DNA of 64,000 nt from Thermoanaerobaculum sp964488355. Its GTDB lineage: Bacteria; Acidobacteriota; Thermoanaerobaculia; Thermoanaerobaculales; Thermoanaerobaculaceae. Position 1 is the stretch's first letter; each line of letters starts with the position of its first letter. The notes beneath the pieces were generated by a model. That model worked only from the letters and a program-made list of their open reading frames with translations. It searched no databases and had not been told where the DNA came from. Positions 33,167 to 42,506 of this stretch are shown in pieces. The DNA is taken from NCBI GenBank assembly GCA_964488355.1, contig CAZAUJ010000011.1, forward strand, positions 28,795 through 92,794, written 5' to 3'. Made by a program: the position numbers and the translations under genes.

Positions 33167-35275
33167 ATGGGGGAAAACGCTGCTGAGCTGGTTGCCGTCC
33201 TCACGAAAGAGGAGGTGCTAAGCGCCTACCGCTTGATGCTCACTTCCCGGCGGGTGGATGACAAGGAGATTCAGCTGAAACAGCAAAACCTCGTCTTCTT
33301 TCAAATTTCCGGGGCCGGCCACGAAGCGGTTCAGGTGGCCGCCGGCCTGCACCTTTCACCCAAAAAAGACTGGTTTTTCCCCTACTACCGGGACCGGGCG
33401 CTAATGCTGACTCTAGGCATGACCCCGTACCAGATGTTTTTGGGCAGCATCGGTGCCGAAGCGGGTCCCGATTCCAAGGGGCGGCAAATGCCCTCCCATT
33501 GGGGCATGCGGGAGCTGCACGTGCCGTCTTCCTCCTCGCCTACGGGGACCCAATGCCTGCAAGCGGTGGGCTTTGCCGAGGCGGGCCGTTACTTTCTGGC
33601 TCTGGAGCGAGGAATTCGCTGTGCCGAGGTGGCGCAGGACGAGGTGGTCTACGTTGCCTTGGGCGACGGCACCACCTCGGAAGGGGAGTTTTGGGAGTCC
33701 CTCAACACCGCCTGCAACAAGCGCTTGCCCCTCCTGTACCTCATTCAGGACAACGGCTACGCCATCTCCGTGACCGTGGATGTGCAAACCGCAGGTGGCT
33801 CCATCTCCAAGCTGGTGCGCTGCTTCCCATCCCTTTTGGTGTACGAGGTAGATGGCTGCGACTTCCTGGCCTCCTACGGCGTTTTGGGCGAGGCGGTGGC
33901 ACGGGTGCGAGCCGGCGAGGGGCCGGCCTTGGTGCACGCGCACGTGGTGCGCCCCTACTCTCACTCCCTCTCCGACGACGAGCGCCTCTACCGTCCCGAA
34001 CGGGAGCGGGAGGAACAAGTCCGCCGGGACCCCTTGGTGCGCACGGCGGAGCTTCTGCGGCAGGCCTACGGCGTGAGCGAGGAGGAGCTTCTGCAGCTGG
34101 AAGCGCAGGTGCAGGAAGAGGTCAACCGCGCTGCGGAGGAGGCTCTGCGGGGGTCGCAGCCGCCGAAAGAGAGCTGGGCCGCCTGGATCTATTCGCCCGA
34201 AGTGGACCCCACCTCCGAGGCTTTTGCCTGCGAGCCGCGCTTTGCCGATGACGCGCCAAAGACGATGGTGGACCTTTTGAATGCCTGCCTGCGGGACGAG
34301 ATGGCGGTGAACGAGCGCATTGTGGTCTTCGGGGAGGACGTGGCCGATGCTTCCCACGAGGAGGTTTTGTCCGAGGTCAAAGGCAAGGGCGGGGTGTTCA
34401 AGGTGACCTATGGCCTCCAGCGCCTTTACGGTTCCCAGCGGGTCTTCAACAGTCCCTTGGCCGAGGCTAACATCATCGGTCGTGCCATCGGTATGGCCTT
34501 GCGGGGACTCAAGCCGGTGGTGGAAATCCAGTTTTTCGATTACATTTGGCCGGCGTTCATGCAGCTGCGCAACGAGCTGGCCCCTATGCGCTGGCGCTCT
34601 GGCGGCCAGTGGTGGGCACCGGTGGTGGTACGCGTCCCTGTCGGCGGCTACTTGAAAGGCGGAGGCCCATACCACTCGCAATCAGGGGAGGTGCTTTTCA
34701 CCCACAGTCCAGGCCTGCGTGTCGTCATGCCATCCAACGCCTTGGATGCCAACGGATTGCTGCGCACGGCGATCCGTTGCGATGACCCGGTGATTTTCCT
34801 GGAGCATAAGCACCTCTACCGGCAAACCCACAACAAGGCGCCCTACCCCGGGCCCGACTTCATGGTGCCGTTTGGCAAGGCAGCTGTGGTGCGGGAGGGG
34901 AAGGACCTCACGGTCATCACCTACGGCGCCACGGTAGTGCGTAGCATGCAGGCGGCCAAGTTGCTGGTGGAGGAGGGGGTGGAGGCGGAGATCCTGGACC
35001 TGCGCAGCCTGGCGCCTTACGATTGGGAAGCCATTGCCGCCTCGGTGCGCAAGACCAACCGGGCGTTGGTGGTGCATGAGGACTGCCTCTCCTTCGGCTA
35101 CGGTGCGGAAATTGCCGCCCGCATTGCCGACGAGCTCTTCTTCGAGCTGGATGCACCTGTGCGCCGCATGGCAGCCAAGGACAGCTTTGTGCCCTACGCT
35201 CCCGAGCTGGAAGATGCGGTCCTGCCGCAGGTGGAGGATATTTACCAGGCGATGAAAGACCTGGTGGCCTGCTAG
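33167..35275 (+). CDS. 2-oxoacid dehydrogenase E1 component, alpha-beta fusion
   Basis: 702 residues. The alpha part (about 1-345) has the thiamine diphosphate motif ALGDGTTSEGEFWESLNTA with DNGYAIS downstream. The beta part (about 365-702) has MAVNERIVVFGEDVAD, FNSPLAEANIIGRAIGMALR and the C-terminal transketolase fold. It decarboxylates a 2-oxoacid and passes the acyl group to a lipoyl E2. The fused form is most often annotated as branched-chain 2-oxoisovalerate dehydrogenase, but pyruvate cannot be excluded. No E2 or E3 gene is in the window. The ATG at 33167 is chosen for ACGGAGG 5 nt upstream. Confidence 0.92.
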   Translation: MGENAAELVAVLTKEEVLSAYRLMLTSRRVDDKEIQLKQQNLVFFQISGAGHEAVQVAAGLHLSPKKDWFFPYYRDRALMLTLGMTPYQMFLGSIGAEAGPDSKGRQMPSHWGMRELHVPSSSSPTGTQCLQAVGFAEAGRYFLALERGIRCAEVAQDEVVYVALGDGTTSEGEFWESLNTACNKRLPLLYLIQDNGYAISVTVDVQTAGGSISKLVRCFPSLLVYEVDGCDFLASYGVLGEAVARVRAGEGPALVHAHVVRPYSHSLSDDERLYRPEREREEQVRRDPLVRTAELLRQAYGVSEEELLQLEAQVQEEVNRAAEEALRGSQPPKESWAAWIYSPEVDPTSEAFACEPRFADDAPKTMVDLLNACLRDEMAVNERIVVFGEDVADASHEEVLSEVKGKGGVFKVTYGLQRLYGSQRVFNSPLAEANIIGRAIGMALRGLKPVVEIQFFDYIWPAFMQLRNELAPMRWRSGGQWWAPVVVRVPVGGYLKGGGPYHSQSGEVLFTHSPGLRVVMPSNALDANGLLRTAIRCDDPVIFLEHKHLYRQTHNKAPYPGPDFMVPFGKAAVVREGKDLTVITYGATVVRSMQAAKLLVEEGVEAEILDLRSLAPYDWEAIAASVRKTNRALVVHEDCLSFGYGAEIAARIADELFFELDAPVRRMAAKDSFVPYAPELEDAVLPQVEDIYQAMKDLVAC

Positions 35276-35289
35276 CAGCGGCCCTGTGC

Positions 35290-35295
35290 TACACT
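35290..35295 (+). promoter_or_regulatory. -10 element TACACT upstream of asnB
   Basis: GTGCTACACT 15 nt after the E1 gene stop, 31 nt before the asnB ATG, with CAGGGGGAG between. No strong -35. Confidence 0.4.
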
Positions 35296-35326
35296 GACCC
35301 TGTATGTCGGTGAGCCAGGGGGAGTT

Positions 35327-36997
35327 ATGTGCGGCATAGCCTGCATCTTAGATATCCGTTCCGACCCGCGGCCGCTGCGCCAGCGGGCGTTGGCCATGGC
35401 GCGCAAGCTGCGGCATCGCGGGCCTGATTGGAGCGGCGTGTTCGCTGACTCCTGGGCGGTGCTAGCCCACGAGCGCTTGGCCATCGTGGACGTGGAGCAC
35501 GGGGCGCAGCCCCTCACTGACCCGGAGCGAAACCTGGTGCTCTCGGTCAACGGCGAGATTTACAACCACAGGCAGCTGAGAGCCGAGCTGGCCGACTATC
35601 CCTTCGCCACCGGTTCCGATTGCGAGGTCATCATCCCTCTGTACCAGCGTTACGGCACCGGGTTTCTCAATCGCCTCTCCGGTATCTTTGCCTTCGTGCT
35701 TTACGATGCGCGGCAGCGGGACTACCTCATTGCCCGCGACCCTATCGGCGTGATCCCCCTTTACACGGGCCGCGACGAGGAAGGCAACCTGTACGTAGCC
35801 TCGGAGCTGAAAGCGTTGGTGCCTTACTGCCGGGTGATTGAAGACTTTCCCCCCGGCCACTTTCTCACTAAGGGGCAGGAAAAGCCGGTGCGCTACTACA
35901 ACCCACCTTGGCGGGAGTACGAAGCGGTGGCGGGCAAGCCTTTGAATCTCGGCCGCCTGCGTCAGGCCTTTGAGGAGGCGGTGCACCGCCAGCTCATGTG
36001 TGACGTGCCTTACGGTGTGCTGCTTTCCGGCGGGTTGGATTCCTCCCTGGTGGCGGCCGTCACCCAGCGCTTCGCGCCGAAGCGGGTGGAGGAGGACGAC
36101 CGCGTGCCAGCCTGGTGGCCCCGGCTGCACACCTTTTCCATTGGCCTTTCTGGGGCTCCTGACCTGGAGGCGGCTCGCATCGTGGCGCAAGCCATAGGCA
36201 GTGTCCACCATGAGTTCCACTTCACCCTTGAGGAGGGATTGGATGCCCTGGAAGACGTGATTTACCACATCGAGTCCTACGATGTGACCACCGTGCGCGC
36301 GTCTACCCCCATGTACCTCATGGCCCGGCGCATCAAGGCCATGGGCATCAAGATGGTGCTCTCGGGGGAGGGCTCGGACGAGGTTTTCGGGGGCTACCTT
36401 TACTTCCACAAAGCCCCAAACCCCAGGGAGTTCCACGAGGAAACGGTGCGCAAGCTAGACCTTTTGCACAAGTACGACTGCCTGCGCGCCAACAAGGCCA
36501 TGGCTGCCTGGGGGGTGGAGGCACGCGTGCCTTTCCTCGACCGTGAGTTCCTGGATGTGGCCATGGCCTTCGATCCGGCGGAAAAAATGGTGGGCCAGCG
36601 GGGCATTGAAAAGTACCCCCTGCGCAAGGCCTTCGAAGGCGTGTTGCCGGATGCCATCCTGTGGCGGCAAAAGGAGCAGTTTTCCGACGGGGTGGGTTAC
36701 AGCTGGATCGACACCTTGAAGGCCTTGGCCGAGGAAAAAGTCTCGCAAAGGCAGCTGGAAAACGCCCGCTTCCGCTTTCCCTATAACCCGCCCACCACCA
36801 GAGAGGCCTACCTTTACCGGGAAATCTTCGAGCGCCACTTTCCGGGGGAGGCAGCGGCAGCCTGCGTGCCTGGCGGGGCCAGCATTGCCTGCAGCACGCC
36901 GGCAGCCCTTGCGTGGGATGCGGCTTTTGCTGCCCACGCGGACCCCTCCGGCCGTTCGGTGGTGGGAATCCATCGCGCCGCACGCCCGCAGCCCTAG
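35327..36997 (+). CDS. asnB: Glutamine-hydrolysing asparagine synthase, AsnB type
   Basis: 556 residues, close to E. coli AsnB. Forms asparagine from aspartate, glutamine and ATP. The start MCGIACILD places the catalytic Cys2 of the Ntn glutaminase domain. NGEIYNHRQLR and the GSDCEVIIPLYQRYG segment follow. The synthetase domain has the PP-loop LLSGGLDSSLVAAV and LSGEGSDEVFGGYLYF. The C-terminal GGASIACSTPAALAWDAAF block is also typical. AGGGGGAG precedes the ATG. No missing residues are seen. Confidence 0.95.
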   Translation: MCGIACILDIRSDPRPLRQRALAMARKLRHRGPDWSGVFADSWAVLAHERLAIVDVEHGAQPLTDPERNLVLSVNGEIYNHRQLRAELADYPFATGSDCEVIIPLYQRYGTGFLNRLSGIFAFVLYDARQRDYLIARDPIGVIPLYTGRDEEGNLYVASELKALVPYCRVIEDFPPGHFLTKGQEKPVRYYNPPWREYEAVAGKPLNLGRLRQAFEEAVHRQLMCDVPYGVLLSGGLDSSLVAAVTQRFAPKRVEEDDRVPAWWPRLHTFSIGLSGAPDLEAARIVAQAIGSVHHEFHFTLEEGLDALEDVIYHIESYDVTTVRASTPMYLMARRIKAMGIKMVLSGEGSDEVFGGYLYFHKAPNPREFHEETVRKLDLLHKYDCLRANKAMAAWGVEARVPFLDREFLDVAMAFDPAEKMVGQRGIEKYPLRKAFEGVLPDAILWRQKEQFSDGVGYSWIDTLKALAEEKVSQRQLENARFRFPYNPPTTREAYLYREIFERHFPGEAAAACVPGGASIACSTPAALAWDAAFAAHADPSGRSVVGIHRAARPQP

Positions 36998-37046
36998 CCT
37001 CCCTTGAAGCAGACGGGCAGGAGTGCACGAGCCGTTCCAGGCAGGC

Positions 37047-37052
37047 TAAGCT
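37047..37052 (+). promoter_or_regulatory. -10 element TAAGCT of the leaderless kinase gene
   Basis: GGCTAAGCT with exactly 6 nt to the ATG at 37059; no ribosome site. Confidence 0.5.
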
Positions 37053-37058
37053 AAGGGC

Positions 37059-40000
37059 ATGGGAGAGCGTGCGGCGGCGCAGCTACTACGGCAGCTGGTC
37101 GCCAGTGGCCGGCTCAGCCAGCAGGAACTCCGGCAGGCAAGTCAAACCCTGCGCCAAAGGGGTGAGCCGGTGGGCTCCTCTCGTCTCCTTGAAGAGCTCT
37201 TGGCTACCGGCCGCTTGGACCTGGCTGCGGTCTCGGAGCTGGAGACGGTGGCCACAGCTCGCCTCGGGCCGAAACGGGAAACCGTCTTGAGCGACCAGGC
37301 GTTCCTGGGTGAGCGCTTCCGCGACCCCAAGCCCCTGGGCTCGGGTGGCATGGGACAGGTGTTCCAGGCTTTCGATACCCTGCTGCAGCGCCCGGTGGCC
37401 ATCAAGGTGCTGGCTTCCCCCCGAGCTGGGCTTTCCGCCCTGTTGGCGGAGGCCCGGGCGCAGGCGCGGGTAGAACACGAACACGTGTGCCCCATTTACG
37501 ACGTGGTGGAAGGCCAGGACCGGGGCTTCGTGGTCATGCGCTACGTGCCGGGGAGAAGCCTGCACGCCTACGCTGGACGGTTTTCGCCCCAGCAGGTGGC
37601 GGCGGTGGGCCTGCAGGTGGCCCAGGCCCTCCATGCAGCCCACCAGCGGGGGCTGGTGCATCGGGATGTGAAGCCGGCCAACGTTCTGGTGGAGGAGGTG
37701 GGGCAGGAGCTGCGCACCACGGTAGTGGACTTTGGCTTGAGTAGCGAGCAGGAGGACGTGGTGGCCGGCACGCCGGGATACTTGGCGCCGGAAGTGGCCC
37801 AGGGGGGTCGGGCTGACGAGCGGGCGGATGTGTTTGGCCTGGGGGCTACCCTTTACTACCTGTTGGCCGGGGAACCCCCGCAAAAGGGAAATTCCCTCCT
37901 GGAGCTGGTGCAGACTTTGAGGGAAGGTAGCTGGCAGCCACCCCCCATGCAGGACCCGCCTTTCCCCGAGGACCTGGCTTGGGTCCTACGCAAGGCCCTG
38001 GCGCCGGACCCAGCCGCCCGCTACCCCTCAGCCTTGGACATGGCTTGCGACCTGGAGCGCTTCCTGCGGGGTGAGCCGGTGGTCGCCCACCCTCTCACCC
38101 CCACCTATGCCCTGCGGCGCTTTTGGTATTCCCATCGCCGTTTGGTGGTGCTGGGGACGGCGGCGTCCTTGTTGGCCACCGTGACGGTGGTGGCGGGACG
38201 GGCCGTGTGGCAGGCCCGTCGCCAGGGGGAACTGGCGAGCCGCTTGCAGGTGGAGCTCCTGTCGGTGGAGGAGCGCTTGCGCTCGGTTTTGGCCACTTCG
38301 CGGCACGATATCAGCGCTGAGCGCGCCGCCCTTCGGCGAGAGGTGGAGGAAAAGGCAGCGGCAGCCGCGCGGGCGGGTCTGGCACAGGAAAGCCTGCTGG
38401 TGGTGTTGGGGCGAGCCTACCTGGCCCTGGGCGAGAGTGAGCAGGCGGTGGCGTTCTTGCAGAAGGCGGTTGCTGGCCGGCGCGCACCGCCGGCGGCGGC
38501 TCCCCTTTTGGGTGCGGCGCTTTTGGCCCGGTGGGAGGGAGAGAGCGCACGTGTGGCCCAGCTGCCCAAAGGCGAAACCCGCACCGCGCGGGAAAAGCAA
38601 CTGCAAGCCTTGGAGGAACAAGCCCGCTCTCTCTTGGGTGTGCCTTCGGGAGGAAAGCAGGGAACGCTCGCCAAAGCCAGGCTGGCCTACCTGGAGCACC
38701 GGTTCGAGGAAGCGGCAGCTTTGGCGGCGGCAAGCCGCGGCGAGACCCCTTGGCTTTACGAGCTGGAGCTTTTCCGCGGGCGAGCGCATTTGGCCGCGGC
38801 GCGGGAGCGCTTCCGCCAAGGCCAGTATGAGCACGCGGAGGAGCTAGCCAGGCAAGCCCAGGAGAGCTTCCAAAAAGCTGCCACCTTGGCGCCTTCTCAC
38901 CCCCAGGCCTACCTGGGTTTGGCCCAGGCCCTTTTCGAGCAGGCCAACAGCCGCAGCGAGCGCGGTGCCGACCCCTTGCCTTCTTGGCAGCAGGCGGTGG
39001 AGCTGGCGCGGGACGCGTTGGCGGTGGATTCTCAAGCGGCCGAAGCCCGCTACCTGCAGGCCATGGCCCACCTGCGGCAGGCGGACTACCTGCTGCGCCG
39101 GGGCAGGGGGGAGGAAGCTCGCCAGCAATTGGAGGCCACCTGGGTAGCTGCCGCCGAGCTGGGACGGGCGCAGCCGCAGCGCTCCTGGGGTCCCACCTTG
39201 GCCGGCATTGCCTTTCGCTTGCGCGCGGCGTTGGCGGAAGATGCCACCGAGCAGGAACGCTTCCGGCAGCAGGCGCACGAGGCCTTGACCGAAGCGTTGC
39301 GCCGGGATGAAAACGACGTGCTGGCCGCCAACAACCTGGGCTTGCTCCTGTGGCAACAGGGGATGGAGACCTACGTCCGAGGCGGCTGGCCAGAGGATTC
39401 TCTGCAGCACGCGCAGGCCCTGTTCCAGCGCTTGGCCGATACCTTCGCCACCAACACGGTGCTGGTGAACGGGGCCGCGGTGGCCCTTACCCGCGCCCAC
39501 GCGGCCCTGCTGGCGGAGCAGGATCCTCAGTCCCTGTGGCAGGCAGCCGAGGACGCGGTGAGCCAAGCACTAGGGACCAACCCGGCGGATACGGCCGCCT
39601 GCAACAACCAGGCGGTAGTGTTTTTGGAGCGGGTGCAAGATGCCGTGCAGAGGGGCGAGGATGCCCAAGCCCTTTTGGCCCAGGCGGATCGTTGGCTTTC
39701 GCGGGTGGAGGCGCTGGACCCCTCCGACCCGGTGCTGCCGGAAAACCGCTTGCGTTGGGTAGCGCTGCGGCTACAGCAGCTCCCCGCGGGGGCAGCAGAG
39801 GCGGGAACGTTGCTGCGGCAGGGGGAAGCCTGGCGGCAGCGGGTGGTGGATTGGGAGCAGGCTGCCGAGGCGCAGGTCTGGTGGTCCCTGGTGCTGTGGG
39901 AGGCCGGGCGCTGCCGCAGCGGCGGGGAGGGTCGCCGGTGGCAGCGTCAGGCCTGGCAGGTTTGGCAGAAGGCGCGTACGCTGGCGCCAGCTCACCCGGA

Positions 40001-40181
40001 TCTGCTGCTGGTGGGCTGTGCCTGGCTGGCTAGGGGGGATACGGTTGCGCCCCGCGAACAGAGCTGGGTGGGACAGCTGGGGTCCTCCCCTTACCTGCTG
40101 CTGCGCCGTTGCGGCGAGAGGTTAGGCGAAGGCAGAAAGCCCGAAGCCGGTAAGGGATCCCTTTGGCAACTGGCTCGGTAA
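37059..40181 (+). CDS. Membrane serine/threonine protein kinase with extracytoplasmic TPR region
   Basis: 1040 residues. Residues about 90-345 are a PknB-type kinase: glycine loop LGSGGMGQVFQAFD, catalytic Lys116 in RPVAIKVL, HRDVKPANVL at 201-210, DFG at 224-226 and GTPGYLAPEVAQ. An N-terminal 85-residue helical region precedes it. A transmembrane helix (about 362-382, VVLGTAASLLATVTVVAG) separates it from a helical C-terminal half of about 650 residues with TPR-like repeats (AYLALGESEQAVAFLQKAV, NDVLAANNLGLLLWQQG). All kinase residues are present, so it should be active. It may phosphorylate a ligand of the FHA protein at 17 kb. The ATG lies 6 nt after TAAGCT, so the message is probably leaderless. 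Confidence 0.92.
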   Translation: MGERAAAQLLRQLVASGRLSQQELRQASQTLRQRGEPVGSSRLLEELLATGRLDLAAVSELETVATARLGPKRETVLSDQAFLGERFRDPKPLGSGGMGQVFQAFDTLLQRPVAIKVLASPRAGLSALLAEARAQARVEHEHVCPIYDVVEGQDRGFVVMRYVPGRSLHAYAGRFSPQQVAAVGLQVAQALHAAHQRGLVHRDVKPANVLVEEVGQELRTTVVDFGLSSEQEDVVAGTPGYLAPEVAQGGRADERADVFGLGATLYYLLAGEPPQKGNSLLELVQTLREGSWQPPPMQDPPFPEDLAWVLRKALAPDPAARYPSALDMACDLERFLRGEPVVAHPLTPTYALRRFWYSHRRLVVLGTAASLLATVTVVAGRAVWQARRQGELASRLQVELLSVEERLRSVLATSRHDISAERAALRREVEEKAAAAARAGLAQESLLVVLGRAYLALGESEQAVAFLQKAVAGRRAPPAAAPLLGAALLARWEGESARVAQLPKGETRTAREKQLQALEEQARSLLGVPSGGKQGTLAKARLAYLEHRFEEAAALAAASRGETPWLYELELFRGRAHLAAARERFRQGQYEHAEELARQAQESFQKAATLAPSHPQAYLGLAQALFEQANSRSERGADPLPSWQQAVELARDALAVDSQAAEARYLQAMAHLRQADYLLRRGRGEEARQQLEATWVAAAELGRAQPQRSWGPTLAGIAFRLRAALAEDATEQERFRQQAHEALTEALRRDENDVLAANNLGLLLWQQGMETYVRGGWPEDSLQHAQALFQRLADTFATNTVLVNGAAVALTRAHAALLAEQDPQSLWQAAEDAVSQALGTNPADTAACNNQAVVFLERVQDAVQRGEDAQALLAQADRWLSRVEALDPSDPVLPENRLRWVALRLQQLPAGAAEAGTLLRQGEAWRQRVVDWEQAAEAQVWWSLVLWEAGRCRSGGEGRRWQRQAWQVWQKARTLAPAHPDLLLVGCAWLARGDTVAPREQSWVGQLGSSPYLLLRRCGERLGEGRKPEAGKGSLWQLAR

Positions 40182-40184
40182 AAT
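40179..40184 (+). promoter_or_regulatory. -10 element TAAAAT upstream of the small secreted protein gene
   Basis: CGGTAAAAT overlaps the kinase stop codon and lies 16 nt before the next ATG, with AGGAGG between. Confidence 0.45.
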
Positions 40185-40200
40185 GAGGTAGGAGGAAGCC

Positions 40201-40509
40201 ATGAAGCGGCAGGTTTTAGCGCTGGTAGTTTTGTTGGTGGCTGGAGCGCTGGAAGCGGCGGTTTTTTCCGGGCACATCACCAAGGTGGCCACTCGTACCT
40301 TTGCCGTGGAGCGTGACGGTGGCAGCAAGGAGTTTGTCCTGGGTGACCGCACGGACATCCGCATTGGGGGCCGCAAGGGCCGGCGGGAAGAGCTGCGGGT
40401 GGGCCAGCAGGTGACGGTGGTTTACGAGGTGCGGGGGGATAGGGCCATCGCCCAGCGGGTGGACGTCACCTCCCAGCCCAAACCCGATCGCCCCCACGCG
40501 CAGGACTGA
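40201..40509 (+). CDS. Small secreted beta-rich protein (DUF5666-like)
   Basis: 102 residues with a signal peptide (VLALVVLLVAGALEAAVF). The mature part has the pattern FSGHITKVATRTFAVERDGG, DRTDIRIGG and LRVGQQVTVVYEVRGDRAIA, alternating short strands as in DUF5666/OB-like domains. The C-terminus is hydrophilic. AGGAGG precedes the ATG. It follows the kinase by 19 nt and has its own -10, so it may be transcribed both with and without the kinase. Function is unknown. Confidence 0.8.
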   Translation: MKRQVLALVVLLVAGALEAAVFSGHITKVATRTFAVERDGGSKEFVLGDRTDIRIGGRKGRREELRVGQQVTVVYEVRGDRAIAQRVDVTSQPKPDRPHAQD

Positions 40510-40656
40510 GCCGGTGCAAGGCTTATTCGGGAGCCCGATAACTCCTGCTGACTCAACCCGGAGTTTGGGTAAGCTTGTGTCAGCGGGCAGGCGGTAAGAA
40601 ACAACCTTACGAAGGGTCTTGATAGAAGTGGGCGCAAGGCAGGGAAGGCCGGCTGC
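40510..40656. other. Convergent intergenic region with imperfect hairpins
   Basis: Between the secreted protein gene and glmS, which converge. Three short stem-loops can be drawn: TTATTCGGG...CCCGATAA (about 40523-40541), GCTGAC...GTCAGC (40547-40552 with 40579-40584) and GTAAG...CTTAC near 40595-40610. None has a T-run. They may help end transcription in either direction; no gene or known riboswitch is seen. Confidence 0.3.
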
Positions 40657-42447
40657 TCAATCCACCGTGAGGGTTTTGGAGAGGTTGCGGGGGTAGTCGG
40701 GGTCGAAGCCGAGGGTGACGGCCAGGTGGTAGGCGAAAAGCTGGAAGGGCACGGCGCCCACCACCGCGTACTCCACCTCTGATCCCACGGGCAGGGGAAT
40801 AAACTGGCTGGCCTCGGCGCGCAGGGGCTCGCTTTCGGGAGCGATAACGATGGCGTATCCCCCGCGGCAAGTGACTTCGGTGACGTGGTTGGTGAGCATG
40901 AGACAGCCGGCAGGGGAGGTGGTAAACAGCACCGGTGTGCCCTGCTCCACCATGGCCAACGGGCCGTGCTTGAATTCAGAGGAGAACATCCCTTCGCATG
41001 GCAACCCGGTCACCTCCTTGATTTTGAGCGCCCCCTCCAGCGCTGCCCCGTGCCCTAGCCCGTAACCCAGGATGAAGAGCTTCTGGGTTTTGGCCAGCTG
41101 CCGAGCCAGGGCGCGGGCTGTCCCATCCAGTTCCTTCACCGCTCGCTCCAGCCAAGAAGGGGCGGCCAGCAAAGGATCGAGCCCATGCCCACCCGCTTGG
41201 GCTGCCAAAGCCAGGAGGGCAATGACCTGGTTGGTGTAGGTTTTGGTGGCGGGCACGGAAATTTCCCACCCGCAAGCCAACGGCAGGTAGCGAGCCACCT
41301 TGCGGGTGAGGGTAGAACCCAGCACGTTAACCAAGCCAAGAGCCTTAATGCCTTTGGTGATGCCAAAACCCACGGCGTTAAGCACGTCCTTGGTTTCCCC
41401 CGACTGGGAAACAAACAGCGCCACATCGTCAGCAGCCAGGGCCGGGCCGTACTGCTCCACCAGCTGTTGGGGTAAGGCGGGAATTGCCAAAATGTTCGCC
41501 AACCGGGCAAAAAAAGCCGAGCCTACCAGGCAGGCGTGGTACGAGGATCCCGACCCTACCAGAAACACGCGCCGAGCCTTGGCCAGCTCTTCAGCCATGG
41601 CCGGCAAATGCTCCGAGTGCTGCAGCAGATGGACCAGCTCCCGGGCGGCCGCTGCTTGTTCGTGGATTTCTTTGAGCATGAAGTGCGCAAAGCCGCCCTT
41701 CTCCGGCACCCCCATGTCGTCGCCCACTTCCTTGGCTGGCCTTTCGATGAGGGTCCCGTCGTCAACCCGGCGCAGCTCCACCCCGTCGGGCCGCAGGACA
41801 ACCATCTCCCCGTCTTCCACCGGCAACACCCGCCGGGTGAGGGGCAGGATGGAAGGCAAGTCGGAGGAGCAGCAGGTGAAGTCGGGGCCGAGGCCCACCA
41901 CCAGTCCCGAACCCTTTTTCACCGCCACCAAAAAGTTTTCCCGGTTGTTGCCAATCACAAAGGCGAAGTCGCCTAAAAGGTCATTGTAGGCGGCCCGCAC
42001 CGCCTCCGGAAGCGAAAGACCCCGGTTGACGTAGCGCTCCACCGCATGGACGCAGGACTCGCCGTCATTGGTGCCCCGCACCACCATCCCTTCGGCCAAA
42101 AACTGCCGGCGCAGCTCGGCGTTGTTCACCACGTTGCCGTTGTGCGCCCCAACCAGGTCGCCGTCCGAGTCCAAATGAGGCTGGGCGTTCTCGTAAGAGG
42201 GGGCTCCGAAGGTGGCCCACCGCAGCTGGCAGATGCCGCGGCTTCCCGTAAGCTCGGCAAAGCCCAGTTTTTCCGCCACTTCCTCCACCTTACCCGGGGC
42301 CTTGCGCAGGTCTATGCGGCCATCGGTGCTCATGGCAGCGGCCCCCACCGAGTCGTAGCCGCGGTAAGAAAGCCTCCTGGCCGCCCCGGTGAGCAACTCG
42401 CCCAACGGCCGATCATTGGCGAACACGATGCCGAAGATGCCGCACAT
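40657..42447 (-). CDS. glmS: Glutamine--fructose-6-phosphate aminotransferase (isomerizing), divergent glutaminase loop
   Basis: 596 residues. Makes glucosamine-6-phosphate for cell-wall precursors. Residues 1-240 are the Ntn glutaminase domain (MCGIFGI with Cys2; RLSYRGYDSVG). The rest is two SIS domains (GSGSSYHA, SQSGETKD, ALEGALKIKE, KHGPLA), ending PRNLSKTLTVD with the conserved lysine. One oddity: the nearly invariant RWATHG glutamine-site motif reads RWATFG, with Phe80 in place of His. The isomerase part looks intact. GGGAGGTGGGGG precedes the ATG. It is monocistronic and divergent from the MBL gene. Confidence 0.92.
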   Translation of the reverse strand: MCGIFGIVFANDRPLGELLTGAARRLSYRGYDSVGAAAMSTDGRIDLRKAPGKVEEVAEKLGFAELTGSRGICQLRWATFGAPSYENAQPHLDSDGDLVGAHNGNVVNNAELRRQFLAEGMVVRGTNDGESCVHAVERYVNRGLSLPEAVRAAYNDLLGDFAFVIGNNRENFLVAVKKGSGLVVGLGPDFTCCSSDLPSILPLTRRVLPVEDGEMVVLRPDGVELRRVDDGTLIERPAKEVGDDMGVPEKGGFAHFMLKEIHEQAAAARELVHLLQHSEHLPAMAEELAKARRVFLVGSGSSYHACLVGSAFFARLANILAIPALPQQLVEQYGPALAADDVALFVSQSGETKDVLNAVGFGITKGIKALGLVNVLGSTLTRKVARYLPLACGWEISVPATKTYTNQVIALLALAAQAGGHGLDPLLAAPSWLERAVKELDGTARALARQLAKTQKLFILGYGLGHGAALEGALKIKEVTGLPCEGMFSSEFKHGPLAMVEQGTPVLFTTSPAGCLMLTNHVTEVTCRGGYAIVIAPESEPLRAEASQFIPLPVGSEVEYAVVGAVPFQLFAYHLAVTLGFDPDYPRNLSKTLTVD

Positions 42448-42465
42448 CCCCCACCTCCCGGCGCT

Positions 42466-42471
42466 ATTGTA
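42466..42471 (-). promoter_or_regulatory. -10 element TACAAT of glmS
   Basis: Minus-strand CGGTACAAT, 18 nt before the glmS ATG, with GGGAGGTG between. No clear -35. Confidence 0.5.
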
Positions 42472-42494
42472 CCGGGAAGGAACAAGCGGCCCTT

Positions 42495-42500
42495 TAGAAT
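42495..42500 (+). promoter_or_regulatory. -10 element TAGAAT of the leaderless MBL gene
   Basis: TTTAGAAT with exactly 6 nt to the GTG at 42507 and no ribosome site. Confidence 0.6.
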
Positions 42501-42506
42501 GGACCG

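Noticed and set aside
37059..37061. A Shine-Dalgarno start for the kinase further upstream
   Set aside because: No in-frame ATG or GTG with a GGAGG site exists between the asnB stop and 37059; the leaderless ATG fits the TAAGCT spacing.
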